From contig JABMLP010000010.1 in the NCBI GenBank assembly GCA_013176395.1, positions 1,612,001 through 1,676,000 of the forward strand: a stretch of 64,000 bases of DNA, in the 5' to 3' direction. Under the pieces are notes generated by a model, which was given only the letters and a program-made list of their open reading frames with translations, did not search any database and was not told the DNA's origin. The translations under genes and the position numbers were made by a program. Source of the DNA: Venturia oleaginea (Eukaryota > Ascomycota > Dothideomycetes > Venturiales > Venturiaceae). Below are positions 20,510 through 30,781 of this stretch, in pieces. The stretch's first letter is position 1. Each line of letters begins with the position of its first letter.

Positions 20510-22135
20510 CTACCCTCTTCCTACTAGCCTATCATTCCCCAGAATTCTCCCCTCTCCCGCTAGATTCCTCATCTTTGTCACCTCAATTTCCCTTGCGCTA
20601 TTCCTGGTGCTCTCCAGCCTCTCCACCCCCATCTGAATCATAGAAATATGCTGTTCAAGTGGTACCATTTCCAATCCGACAACCTCAGGTCCAGCGGCTC
20701 TTTCTCGCAGATCTACCAGTCCTGCCTCGATAGCCTGGAGTTTGACGATGGTAGTCGTGACATGGGCCCAGGCTTGCTTGCGATAGATGTTCACGGAATT
20801 GAGTAGGCGAAGCTGGGCTTCCTTCTTCGACACTTCATTTCTATGTCCTCCTAGCTTTCCCCAGAGTTCAGAGAGCAGTTTGTCTTTTGAGTTCTGCAGG
20901 TTCACGCCGTCGCGAGTAACGATGTCTTGGATGGCATCGAGATGATCGTCCAGAATGTCGAGTAGACGTTTTAGGGCCTCGGCTTCGGTAATGAGGTTGA
21001 GGATTTGATCCTCTACTTGAGAAGTATGTTTCAAATACTGATCCAGCAGATTTTGGTCCGTCAAACCAACGGTACCAAAGAAAAATCGAGATATGGCACC
21101 ACGTGAGGCGTCGCTCTCCTTGAAACCGTCGATAACTTGAAGAGTGTGTCTATTGACATTGACGATTTGATCGACGGCTCGACCGATGCGGGAGTTGAAC
21201 TTAGTGAGGTCGTCTGAGGTGGTTCTGGCGAGTTCAATAAAATTTTGAAATTCGAAGAGAAGGCTTTCTCTTGATGGAAGATTGGAGTATTTGACCACGT
21301 GCTTTAGATCGCGGACAGCAGCTTCGCTTCTCTTCATGTCGACTGGGAGCAGTGATCCTTGTACGGCAGAATCGAGAATGTTTTCGAATTGAGCCTGAAC
21401 AGTAACCAGTTTGTCAAACTCAACTGGTTGGGCATACTGCAGGCTTGGTGTCTCGCAAAATGGCAGCATTGTTGACACAATAGGTATCGAGCAAAGAGAT
21501 GGCATGATGTTCAGGGGCGAAATGTTGAATGCTCCTAGAGGATTGAATGAGAATGGAACTTTGAAGGCCAATCTTCCAAGCTGAATGAGAAGAAAGATGG
21601 CCAGAAATGCGCCGAAAATGGGCTTTAAATGGACCAAGGCATGTCCAAATATGCCCATCAAGTAGCCTAGTATAGGAGCGATGAATTGGGACCACACGAG
21701 GCCCAGTGTCGAAGACTGATCCGTCCCAGTATCTACTCGTCTCTTCGTCCTTGGAATCTGTTTGGCAACAGACTGAGTAGTGTGAAGCGGCGACTTAGCC
21801 TTCCTCGATCTTAAGGAGGATGTTTGAGGTGTCCTAGGCGAGGAAGATTCGTCCATAGACGATATTGAAGGCATAATTAATTCAGGCTCTGTTGAATTTG
21901 TGCCAGAACTGAGCCTGGCTGATCTTCGTCGCGTATTTGTAGGTCGGTTCGACAAAGATTCTAGCTCCACTGAGCTTCGTGTCACTCGCGTTTGCTGGTA
22001 GCTCTGCACTGGTCCAATCTCTTCATCAGCGGGAGTCTGGTCGACCTCTTTCGAGAAATGGCCGTCTTCCTCTTCACCTACAACTCCCCATGATTCGCTC
22101 AGATCCGGTTTTGATCTACGAAGCGCTCGCTTCAT
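20510..22135 (-). CDS. Hypothetical membrane protein with long coiled-coil-like region
   Basis: Single exon, 541 aa, ATG at 22135. Residues 1-135 are disordered, rich in Ser, Arg and Thr. A hydrophobic region at about 145-195 (IAPILGYLMGIFGHALVHL, GAFLAIFLLIQLGRL) gives one or two membrane segments. Residues 230-520 are largely helical with heptad-like spacing. The layout (basic, disordered N terminus, membrane span, helical domain) resembles inner nuclear membrane or organelle-anchored fungal proteins, but I know no specific homologue. Function unknown. Confidence 0.75.
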   Translation of the reverse strand: MKRALRRSKPDLSESWGVVGEEEDGHFSKEVDQTPADEEIGPVQSYQQTRVTRSSVELESLSNRPTNTRRRSARLSSGTNSTEPELIMPSISSMDESSSPRTPQTSSLRSRKAKSPLHTTQSVAKQIPRTKRRVDTGTDQSSTLGLVWSQFIAPILGYLMGIFGHALVHLKPIFGAFLAIFLLIQLGRLAFKVPFSFNPLGAFNISPLNIMPSLCSIPIVSTMLPFCETPSLQYAQPVEFDKLVTVQAQFENILDSAVQGSLLPVDMKRSEAAVRDLKHVVKYSNLPSRESLLFEFQNFIELARTTSDDLTKFNSRIGRAVDQIVNVNRHTLQVIDGFKESDASRGAISRFFFGTVGLTDQNLLDQYLKHTSQVEDQILNLITEAEALKRLLDILDDHLDAIQDIVTRDGVNLQNSKDKLLSELWGKLGGHRNEVSKKEAQLRLLNSVNIYRKQAWAHVTTTIVKLQAIEAGLVDLRERAAGPEVVGLEMVPLEQHISMIQMGVERLESTRNSAREIEVTKMRNLAGEGRILGNDRLVGRG

Positions 22136-22700
22136 GGTTGAACTGGATAGTCGAGTATAATGTCAAAATAGATCACCATCTTATGGCTTTGACAGTTGCA
22201 GGCACAGAGATGGTGAAGGTGGAGGTGGAGGTGGCAGTTCAAGGGGGCTGGTTTCCAGGTTGTGAAGAGCGCGACGGGACACGTCATAGACGGGGATAAG
22301 TCACGTGAAGATATGGGGTAGAGTTCCCGCTTCCCCCATCCCTATTTCTTCTCCCTTCCTGTTCTTACATCCATTCTTTCTGATACAATCATCACCTCGT
22401 TCTGTCTATCGACTTATTATATCACCATTGCTCTCAATTTATTGTGAATATCTTCGCAAGCGTAAGTCTGCAAGCTCGCGAAGACATTTTCTTTGGTCAT
22501 GGATATCCTCATGTTAACTATCACAATATATCCTAGTTGCTTGGGACTTGTCCGCTTGCAAAAATAGATTCAACGCGCACAAACAAGCTACCATTATATA
22601 CATCGGCCCTTTCCATCTTCCGATGCCCAAGAATTTTGGTTCACAGCCCAGGTCCTGGCGGCTCTAAGTATCGGCTCTAGTTTCACACTTCGAACTCACT

Positions 22701-24104
22701 ATGTTGTTACCATCCCCTTCTGTCCTTGCTCTGTTGAGCACCGTTGCAGCAGCTCAATCCACGACCAAACTAGCAAACCAGACCAAACCAAACAGCTGCG
22801 GAAACTGTACACAATTCCGGGATGTCTACGATGGTGGATGGTGGGTGTCTAAAAGCGTCACCGCCAGTATCGAAGCTGCGACAGTTCTCGTTATCGAGAA
22901 TACTCGCCTAAACAGCACACGTACTACGACAATATTCAACCTTCCCCCTGGTGTAACATTACCACCAACAAATGCTGCTGGAACCATCGTCACTACCAAA
23001 ACCCTTGTCTGGGACTCGAAGACCACTACGACCGTTCTCGCGTGGCCGACTGGGTATATCTCATACCAGGAGGGCGTCTCGTGGCAAGGTAAAATTCCTG
23101 CTGCCAGCTCTTGCTCAACAGCTCCAAATGCTACCTTTTCTCGTTATTCATCTCTGATTCCGCCGACATACACTACCCCAAAAGAAGAAACGTACACGTA
23201 TACTCTCAACAAAACCGTGACAACAACGACAGTTACGCTTGACCCGTATGATCCGTTGTCGTTCTACGTATGGAGCTTCCGAGATTCGCAATCTACGACA
23301 AAGGGTCCTGGATTGGAATGCGAACGTGCTCTGGGATGGACGCTACTTGATTACAAAACTGTGTATCCCACCTTCCCAGTCTATCAATACTGTACCACGC
23401 AGCCTGCGCTGTGCGCAGCGGCTTCTGCTGTGCAAACAGTAGCGTATCTGACTGTTACATCGACTTCCAAGGAAAATACTGGACCACCGATGACCTCGGA
23501 AACGAAACCTAACAAGACAACTCCACCCTCGCCACCTGAGATGGAGGCAAATACTCCTGCGACGAAAGAATCTGGTGCTGCCCCACCCTCGCCACCTGAG
23601 ATGGAGGCAAACACTCCTACGACGAAAGAATCTGGCGCTGCCGCCGCCACCACCGAGGCACCAGAACACTCCACCGTTATAGAGACCGCAACCAGTAATG
23701 GTGGCAGCACACCTACAATTATCATACAATCTTCGACCACCATTCTTCTCACAAACATCGAAAGCACACAGCCTTTCACATATGTGAGCGGGACAGTCAG
23801 CACCGTAGTCACTCCAACGACAAACAGCGAAGGACAACCTGCAATTGTGTTATCTTCCAGTGTGACAGGATCGCTGTCAACGACAGAATCTACTTGCTCG
23901 GAAACCGGAATGGCAGGGTACATTATGTGCGGCTTAGGCGGAGCATCAAGTGGTAGCGTCGGGACAACGCCTGAAGCCTCCCTAACAGCTAGCTCCACTA
24001 CATCGATCCCGACACAGGTTACAACGAGTGGCAGCGAATCGACGCTACCATATCTCTGGATATGCGGGGTCGTGGTGTTGTTTATTGCGGTAGGAATGCT
24101 GTAA
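22701..24104 (+). CDS. Ser/Thr-rich GPI-type cell-surface protein
   Basis: Single exon, 467 aa. The N-terminal signal peptide (about residues 1-18, ending STVAAAQ) is followed by a domain with paired Cys (NSCGNCTQF, GLECERALGW, YQYCTTQPALCAA). A Thr/Ser/Pro-rich stalk follows, with two exact-length 20-residue repeats (PPSPPEMEANTP...). The C terminus is Ser-rich and ends in a hydrophobic tail (LPYLWICGVVVLFIAVGML), the pattern of a GPI-anchor signal. Likely plasma-membrane or wall-anchored, heavily O-glycosylated. No enzyme motif seen. Confidence 0.85.
   Translation: MLLPSPSVLALLSTVAAAQSTTKLANQTKPNSCGNCTQFRDVYDGGWWVSKSVTASIEAATVLVIENTRLNSTRTTTIFNLPPGVTLPPTNAAGTIVTTKTLVWDSKTTTTVLAWPTGYISYQEGVSWQGKIPAASSCSTAPNATFSRYSSLIPPTYTTPKEETYTYTLNKTVTTTTVTLDPYDPLSFYVWSFRDSQSTTKGPGLECERALGWTLLDYKTVYPTFPVYQYCTTQPALCAAASAVQTVAYLTVTSTSKENTGPPMTSETKPNKTTPPSPPEMEANTPATKESGAAPPSPPEMEANTPTTKESGAAAATTEAPEHSTVIETATSNGGSTPTIIIQSSTTILLTNIESTQPFTYVSGTVSTVVTPTTNSEGQPAIVLSSSVTGSLSTTESTCSETGMAGYIMCGLGGASSGSVGTTPEASLTASSTTSIPTQVTTSGSESTLPYLWICGVVVLFIAVGML
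23521..23640 (+). repeat. 60-bp coding tandem repeat, 2 copies
   Basis: Two adjacent 60-bp units encode the PPSPPEMEANTP-type stalk repeat of the GPI protein. The copies differ at a few positions. Such repeats vary in number between strains in other fungal adhesins. Confidence 0.9.
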
Positions 24105-24680
24105 TCCAACATGCCTCAAGGACTGAAGACTGCGAAATTTTAATGTATGGTTACTGATGGATAACGAGTTCGTCAAAAAGATAATGACTAATAAGAGACT
24201 CTCTGTAAAGATCGGCCAGACTGGAGAGGGTAGGTGATTAAAAGTGTGAGAATGAGAAGTGATATTGTGAAGTAGGTCATGTTGAGCTTAAAAACCTAGG
24301 TATGATTCAAGCTCTGCACGGCGGAGGCTTCGTCTTCACAAATCACATGTATTACTTTCCAAGACTTGGGCACGGAACGTCGTAAATTGTTCAATTTAAC
24401 CACTTTGCAGTAAGAAGCACCGACAGCATTCGAGGAGAAGCCGTTCGAGAACTGCGTCATTGGAGATCCAGTTTGTGCTGAAGGGAATATTGTGGGGATC
24501 GGGGATGGGGAAACATGTCGCATACTCTATGGTAAGAACCAGCTTCTTGAGCGACTCTGCGAACGATACCGTTTTCTCCGCAGGAAATAGCTCCTAGACC
24601 CGGTCAGGACGTGTGAGAGCTAGGAACCACAATCCGCGTTCAATTTTACAACATAATCATCTCCGTTCCGAATCCCGCCA
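24105..24680. other. Intergenic between convergent genes
   Basis: 3' flanks of the GPI-protein gene and the Pmp3-family gene. No coding signal. Confidence 0.5.
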
Positions 24681-25290
24681 TCATCCCACTCCAGGTCTCG
24701 GAGGCAACGCAGGCATCAAGTCCAAATCGGCATCAATCACACCACTCCTCCAAGTCTGAATGCGCTTTGCCTGCGGTCGGACTTCTCTCGAATCCATCTC
24801 TACCTTTTCGCTCAATCCACCTCCCTCAAACTCGTCCACCCCCTCCTCTCTGGAACTCGATATTCTAGCACTCGGCCGACTTTGTCTTCTACTGTTCCTA
24901 CTCGGCTTCATCTTCTCACTCCCGCCCCCATTCTCAGCCAGCCATCTCCTCTCCACCTCTCTCGAACTCAACCCACCATTAAGCACATTTTTAGAGGCAA
25001 TCATTCCTTTTTTATCACCGGGGTAGCGGCCTTTTCTTGCTTTGCGACGGCGGTGGAAGTAAGTACATGAGACGTAGAAAGCGTGGACATGGGATGGGAG
25101 GACGCCGGCGAGAAATAGGAGGGAGTTGACGATTGTGTCGTGGCCGAAGCCTGTGAGCATCATAACGGCTAATGGGGGGACTTTGGGGGATGTTTATTAA
25201 TTTTGATTTTTGATGATGGGTTTGACTTTGGATTTGCTTACAGAAGATATTGACGGTTGTGATGAGGATACGGTAGGGGATGTTACGCAT
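24681..25290 (-). CDS. Pmp3/UPF0057-family membrane protein with long C-terminal tail
   Basis: Exons 25290-25242 and 25180-24681, giving 182 aa. The first 55 residues form the Pmp3 (proteolipid membrane potential modulator) domain: MRNIPYRILITTVNIF, then FPPLAVMMLTGFGHDTIVNS and HVHAFYVSCTYFHRR. It has two hydrophobic hairpin segments and, in the family, sits in the plasma membrane or vacuole and affects ion homeostasis. The intron splits the Phe codon before the conserved PPLAV. The remaining 125 residues are polar and disordered, rich in Arg, Ser and Glu. This tail is much longer than in classical 55-aa Pmp3 and more like the Sna-type vacuolar members. Confidence 0.85.
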
Positions 25291-25568
25291 GATGGCGATT
25301 ATCTCTTCAAGATGTTGATTTATTGTTGATGTTGCATTGAAAGATCAGGAATCGATGGGAGTCTGAGAGGTTTGGTGTAGCTATTCTGAAGGGCCATGTC
25401 GTAGTAGGTGGCTGGGAGTATGAAATACAGGCTCTCTTGCAACTTACTGCGCTTATTCTCCCTTACTTGGTTGAAAATTCCTGCGTCTGGATTTCCTTGG
25501 TATGACCGCCGATCTTTGATCTTTTGAGCTCACCACGGTGCGTGTAGTACGTCATTGATGTGGCTGCC

Positions 25569-25610
25569 GGAATGAAGATCTGTCCCAAAAGTGGGACAGA
25601 CCTTCATTCC
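25569..25610. repeat. 42-bp hairpin
   Basis: An 18-bp stem with one mismatch (GGAATGAAGATCTGTCCC and its partner) encloses a 6-nt loop. It lies about 145 nt upstream of the LURP-one gene start. Confidence 0.85.
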
Positions 25611-25620
25611 TCGTTCGGAA

Positions 25621-25656
25621 GGATCGAACCACCTGGCCTGCACTGCCACTGCGCTA
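25621..25656 (-). other. tRNA-like A box and B box, no anticodon arm
   Basis: On the minus strand TAGCGCAGTGGC (25656-25645) matches a pol III A box and GGTTCGATCC (25630-25621) a B box. They are only about 14 nt apart, so no anticodon arm fits between them. This is not a functional tRNA; it may be a decayed tRNA or tRNA-derived fragment. Confidence 0.4.
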
Positions 25657-25755
25657 CAATCTCATCTGACACCAAACTTCAAACATAAACCTCTCTCACC
25701 TGTCCACCAGTACCTCTACCATCACACTTCTTAAACTTCATTGATCCTACCGAAA

Positions 25756-26494
25756 ATGGCTCTCGCTCCATTCAACCCCGTCCTCGGACCAAACCCGAAC
25801 TTCTGCTTTCCCGAAGAACATCTGCTTCAAATGAAAGAAAAGGTAACCACGACCGTTTCCACACATCTATCATGGCTATTGCTGATACAACCAGGCTCTC
25901 TCGCTTTCTGGCGACGACTTCAGTATCAAGACGACCAGTGGTCTCGAGGTTTGCAGATGCAAGGGAAAGGTCCTGTCGTTCAGTGACAAGAAAGGTGATT
26001 CATTCCTACGAGGATCCTGGAAATCGGAAACACTGACTTGATTTGGATAGTCTTCACGGATGTCCAAGGAAATGTGCTGTTCAATTTGAAGAATAAGCAT
26101 TTGACTTTGTTCAAAAGCTTCAAGGCCGAAGGTCCCACCGGAGCAATTCTATTTACAGTTAAGGGTCATTTTTCACGTAAGGCACCCAATCCCTTTCCCC
26201 GGAACATCTCCTCACTCACAGTTCGTAGTACTCTCCTCCAAATCAACCGTCGAATTTACCAACGCAGCCGATGGTCGGCAAGTCGAGCTCGAAGTCAGGG
26301 GAGATTGGTTCGATCGCTCGGCGACCATCACATGTGGAGGCCAACCTGTTGCAGCAATTGCACGAAGCTTCTTTAATGTTCGTGAAATCTTCGCGAACAA
26401 ACAAACGTACTTGGTGAAGGTGGCTCCTGGTGTTGATTTGACAATGATTGCTGCCGTGTGTGTGTGCTTGGATGAGAGGGAGAATGAGAAATGA
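25756..26494 (+). CDS. LURP-one/tubby C2-like protein
   Basis: Exons 25756-25842, 25895-25994, 26051-26176 and 26229-26494, giving 192 aa, the usual LOR-domain length. The frame reads a 12-stranded-barrel-like protein: SGDDFSIKTTSGLEVCRCKG, VFTDVQGNVLFNLKNK, FFNVREIFANKQTYLVKVAP and a closing hydrophobic helix (MIAAVCVCLDERENEK). The acceptor at 26228 was chosen because it keeps the frame (FSLLSSKSTVEFTN). Family members resemble phospholipid scramblase/tubby barrels. Their biochemical role is mostly unknown. Soluble, no signal peptide. Confidence 0.88.
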
Positions 26495-27274
26495 TTGGTT
26501 GGAGGCATTACTCCTACGTTCTGACATTCTTTGGCGTTATATGATACCCCTACTTTCGAACTGAAGAAACTCGATCATCTTTAGGGTTATGCGAAAGTTC
26601 CATTAACGATATAGTCAACTCATCCGCCTTTGTTGTGGCTGTTGTCAATCAAAAGTTATGCAATTCTATGGGCGGTTCCACCTCACTTGACCGGAAATAG
26701 CATTTGTCGGACAGGATTGGCATACCCTCCTACTGAACTGGACAAAATAATTGATAAGCTGACGAGCGTTACAGGCTACCCTAGTTCCTGCCTGTAACCC
26801 TAATGCCAAAAAGTATATATTCGTGAGGTTGAAACCCTGAAATGAACTCGCTCTCACCGATACACTCATTCTATCGCATCCTCGCAGCTGAAAAAGCCCG
26901 ATACAAGGCATCCATCCCCTTCCGCAAGAATCATAGCACATTCTTAGATGAGAGGGCTGCAAGCTCTCCAGTCATAAGTAGGAAACTTAAATCCCTCGAC
27001 CTCGCAAAAATGCTCATACTGATCTAATTTCGCCTCATCGAAATCCTACTAAATAATCACAACAGTAGAAGTTAGCAAGCGAATAATGCTAGCGAGATCT
27101 TAGGGGAAAATAGAGGGTTATGATAGGGGGAATCTTAGGCCTACCGTTCTTTTGGCCGCATCGTATTGCCTTGAAGTTCCTAATATATTCGTGGCTCTGC
27201 AGCAAAGGTCTGTAGCGACGTTTTTCCAAGCCTTTTTATTTCGGGTAGATACTGTCAGCCCACATAAATCGCAG
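26495..27274. other. Intergenic at edge of transposon island
   Basis: AT-rich with short open frames only. No gene supported. Confidence 0.5.
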
Positions 27275-27395
27275 ATTATGACAATCGCATACATCAAATT
27301 ACACTTGCATACATTGCAATTTAGCACATACATTGATGTATGTTAGGTCTTGGCATGTATGTCCCGAGTAATTTGATGTATGCGATTGTTATAAT
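27275..27395. repeat. 121-bp MITE-like inverted repeat
   Basis: Arms of 28 bp (27275-27302 and 27368-27395) match with one mismatch; the outer end reads ATTATRACAATCGC. The Fot/pogo element begins 9 bp further right. Confidence 0.8.
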
Positions 27396-27403
27396 TTGAT
27401 GTA

Positions 27404-28827
27404 ACGTATTCCACCATCGAGTGGGTCAACCCATCGAGCGGGTCAGTTTATGCCAAGACCAGCTGCTCCCTTATCAACACAATATGTCTCAACAACAAAA
27501 CGCGCAATCATCTAACAGAGAAGGCAGAATCCAGCTTGCCCTTTCTGCCTACAATACCCACCAATTTCGAAGCCTCCGGCGCGCTGCTGAGGCGTTTGAT
27601 ATACCTCCTTCAACATTAACTAGGCGATATAACGGAATTACGTATCGCCTAGATACTCGCAACGCCCGACACAAGCTCACTACGACTGAAGAGCAGACAA
27701 TCGTCCAATACATCCTCGACCTCGATTCGCGAGGATTCGCGCCCCGGCTGTGTGAGGTAGCAGATATGGCGGATAAACTACTGGGTGTACGCGGTGGAGA
27801 GCCAGTAGGGAAAAACTGGGCTGAGAGGTTCATAACGCGCTCAGATAAGCTCAAGATGGCCTTCAATCGAGCTAAGGATAGGATACAGGCTGCTTATTTT
27901 GGACGGCCATGAGAGCCATCTCAGCCAGGATTTCAAGGACTACTGCCTCGAAAACAAGATTATAACCCTCTGCATGCCATCGCACTCGTCGCATATACTC
28001 CAGCCCCTTGACGTGGTCTGCTTCTCGCCGTTGAAGCGCAAGTACTCCCAACGCGTCCGGGACTTGGCACGCCGACGCGTGTACCATATCAACAAGGAAG
28101 GCTTTCTCCCTGCCTTCAAAGACGCGTTTTTCGACGTGTTTACGAAAGAGAACTGTCAAAAGGCCTTTGAGGCAGTAGGGCTAGTCCCTATCGACGCGCA
28201 GGTGGTGTTGGATCGCCTTGAAGTACGGCTACGAACCCCGCCAGAAACCCATCTCCCAGAAACGCCGTGGCAGTCCAAGACTCCAAGTAATACTTATGAA
28301 TTTGGATCCCAATCCAAGCTCGTAAGCGAGTCTTTTACTCGGTCACCAGTTACTGCGCAGGCAGGCTTTTCCCAGCTTGTTAAGGGCGCTGAATTGATGC
28401 TACACCAAAACGCTCTGCTTGTTGCGCGGAACCGCGAGCTTGAAGATCAATTAGCAGTAACAACGAACCGAAAATGGCGCAAAAGGAAGTGGATCCAGCA
28501 AGGTGGTACTATTGAGTATGGGACTGCAGCAGCGCAGGTAGCTGCAGAGGCGTCTATAGCGCCTCAGGGATCAAAGAAGGCTCGTGGTAGTGGTGGTCAA
28601 GAAACAGCCCGACCAATTCAACGGCGCTGTAGGAACTGCGGCGCGACTGGGCATAATGCGCGAACTTGTAAAAAAGATATCAAGATATCTTCTGAATCAG
28701 ATAGCAGCACGACGGACTTAGAATCTATTGTTGATAGCGATTAAATTGAAGAGTCGTAACATAAGTTGGTCGTGCCAAGCCTTTTTGACCCGCTCGATGG
28801 GTTGACCCGCTCGATGGTGGAATACGT
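27404..28827 (+). mobile_element. Internally deleted Fot/pogo-type DNA transposon
   Basis: A complete but shortened element of 1424 bp. Terminal inverted repeats begin ACGTATTCCACC and each contains a short direct repeat of the ATCGAGYGGGTCA type (27404-27444 and about 28780-28827). TA dinucleotides lie directly outside both ends (27402-27403 and 28828-28829), as expected for a Tc1/mariner target duplication. The transposase inside lacks a central part. Confidence 0.9.
27484..28744 (+). pseudogene. Fot/pogo (DDE_1) transposase, central deletion
   Basis: Frame 1 (ATG 27484-27912) carries the N-terminal HTH_psq and CENP-B-type DNA-binding part: SLRRAAEAFDIPPSTLTRRY and GKNWAERFI. Frame 2 (from about 27889 to 28744) starts inside the catalytic domain at LLILDGHESHLS, with the second catalytic Asp, then PSHSSHILQPLDVVCFSPLK and a CCHC knuckle near the C terminus (CRNCGATGHNARTC). 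The region with the first catalytic Asp is missing and the frame changes at the junction near 27890-27900, so it cannot be an active transposase. It could still be mobilised through its TIRs if an intact relative exists. Confidence 0.9.
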
Positions 28828-28980
28828 TATGCAATATCATCGCCGCATCCACTTGAGCAGCAAAAAGGTAATCGCGCTATACCGTATTTGACCGATGTAT
28901 AGCATTTTTTTTACTACGTTTTTGAGCGATTTAGAGCGATTCAAACGCCAAACACCTTAAATTCAAGTAATATATACAGT

Positions 28981-30413
28981 TTAAAAGAGACTTGCCCCCA
29001 TCGATTCAGGCCCAAAGGCGGCCTCCTGTACACCCTGAGGCCGCCCTCCTTGTTTCTCCCAGTCCGGGCAGTCACAAATCAAGCGATTACACGCTGCACA
29101 CGGCTCAAGTGGGCATTTGGCCGTGGTATGGCCAGTACGCTGGCATGACATACACTTCGTAGGCTCCCTACGAGCCCTCTTTTGAAGTGGTAAAGTTGTA
29201 GAAAGTATTGATTGCATTGGCGTCATCAAACCAACCCAAGAAGTCAAATGAGAAGGAATGTTCCTGGTGCAGGAAGCATGACTTCACATTCACCGGCCAC
29301 ATCTACACTGACTGTCGCCGCCTCAAGGCTCACAAGGAAAACACCAAGAGCCAGCCTACCTCTGCTAACAGAGGCACGCGTCGCGTCGTTGCAGCGTCGG
29401 CAATGAGTTTGCACGAATGTAGGCTTGTGATGATGCAGCTAAGGGCTAATCAAATGATGAAGCATGAAGAGCTGATGAATTAACGTTGATGAGGTAGAGG
29501 TGCAGCGGAATAGGCGGGCTCATAACCTGTAGAAAGTATTGATTGAAGCTTGCTACAGAGGTGGCCGGAAGGGCCCTATGTAAGCGCCCAGCGCTATCCC
29601 CAAATGGGACACAAACAAACAAGGAGAATAGCCACTTCCTCCAACAAAAGTTGCTTGCGAAGGGACTTCGTTGTTTGCTGTACGGCGTGAATCTATCATA
29701 CGCTGGTTACATGACGATGGCTCATTGCCCTGAGTAGAGTTTGAAGCCGTATTCGAGGGCAAATTTGAAGCGGAGTTCGAAGCTGTTACCGCCGTAATAT
29801 CAGCCTCGTACGCAGCCTCCTTTTCTGCCCGCTTTGCCAGAATTTCGTTGAACTCGGTATCCTTGGCGGCCGTAGTCTCTTCGTCAGTCTCTTCAAATAC
29901 GGCTTCATCCGACTCTGACGATGATGAGGACTCTGACGAGATCAAAACAGTGACGTCTACTCTCTGGCGGCGCTTTGCAGTGGTTTTGGACGGTAGTTTT
30001 TGAGTTCGAGTAGATCTATCGGCGGAAGTAGAACCCTGGCGTTTGGCACCGCTTCGAATTCGAGTTTTAACGTTATCCTTGCGATATCTGTTGTGACGAG
30101 GCCGCCCAGGCTTGCGGCTAGCCTCATTTGGCAATGTTCTTTTATCAGAAATGAGATTTTTGAGTAGAACTGGGCGAAGAGACGCTTCGTATATATCTCG
30201 CCAAGTCTGGCGCTCATATAAAGACGAAAGGCCATTGTTGTAGACGAGAGATATATCGTACTTATGGTGTAGCATCGCTGCAAAGGCGTGAGCGCATGGT
30301 AACCGTAAATCTTGCCATTCTAGGCATGAACAGTGTTGGTCACAGACTACGATGGAAAGGTCCCGAAAATGAATCCACTCCCAACCAGCCGGCGTCAATA
30401 CTTTAAAAGTCAA
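28981..30413 (-). pseudogene. C-terminal remnant of a Mutator-like (MULE) transposase
   Basis: The minus-strand frame 30413-29553 contains a SWIM zinc finger (CSCLEWQDLRLPCAHAFAAM, C-x-C...C-x-H) typical of the end of MULE transposases. It continues in a basic tail (RKPGRPRHNRYRK) and an acidic Ser/Glu stretch. The frame resumes at about 29214-28981 with a zinc knuckle (CMSCQRTGHTTAKC). The two parts are separated by a 331-bp insertion and a one-base frame change. The DDE catalytic domain upstream is absent, so this is a dead fragment. Confidence 0.8.
29215..29527 (+). pseudogene. Retrotransposon Gag fragment inserted in the MULE remnant
   Basis: An open frame on the plus strand encodes a copia-type Gag zinc-knuckle region (CSWCRKHDFTFTGHIYTDC, then RRLKAHKE). 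It is flanked on both sides by the 18-bp direct repeat TGTAGAAAGTATTGATTG (29197-29214 and 29528-29545), one copy of which is needed to keep the MULE frame. No LTR, protease or polymerase sequence is attached. Confidence 0.7.
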
Positions 30414-30418
30414 CTGAA

Positions 30419-30781
30419 ATGCACTTCAAATTTTACAGATCACATCGAACTTTTCCTTTATTGAACATCCAAGCGATGATATATCTATTCCAGATGCTAT
30501 ATCTTCAAGACCTTGTAGATCAGAAGCTACAAAAAGAATCGCATTTGCGAAATCTCATCGCACATGTGGCATTAAGCAAACGACTTCACGAAATGCAGAT
30601 GGAATATGATGCGGAGGCCTGCGTGCCAGCTGGAAAAGAAAGCGAATCTTTCGCAGAGTTCCTCGATCGGAATCAGCCTGTGACGACCGCCTCTAGCTCT
30701 ACGACTTCAGTGTCCAACCTTTGTGAGCAGTATGAGGCAATTACACTGTATGACCTTTGGGACGAGAAAGCAAGATCATAA
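30419..30781 (+). CDS. Uncertain ORF, 120 aa
   Basis: ATG-initiated frame with helical, charged character (KESHLRNLIAHVALSKRLHE). No family recognised. It lies in a transposon island and may be a fragment of an unannotated element. Confidence 0.25.
   Translation: MHFKFYRSHRTFPLLNIQAMIYLFQMLYLQDLVDQKLQKESHLRNLIAHVALSKRLHEMQMEYDAEACVPAGKESESFAEFLDRNQPVTTASSSTTSVSNLCEQYEAITLYDLWDEKARS

Noticed and set aside
23384..24112. 242-aa minus-strand frame
   Set aside because: Antisense to the GPI protein; Val/Ser repeats mirror the Thr-rich coding strand.
25621..25656. Functional tRNA gene on the minus strand
   Set aside because: A and B boxes are too close for an anticodon arm and no acceptor stem pairs.
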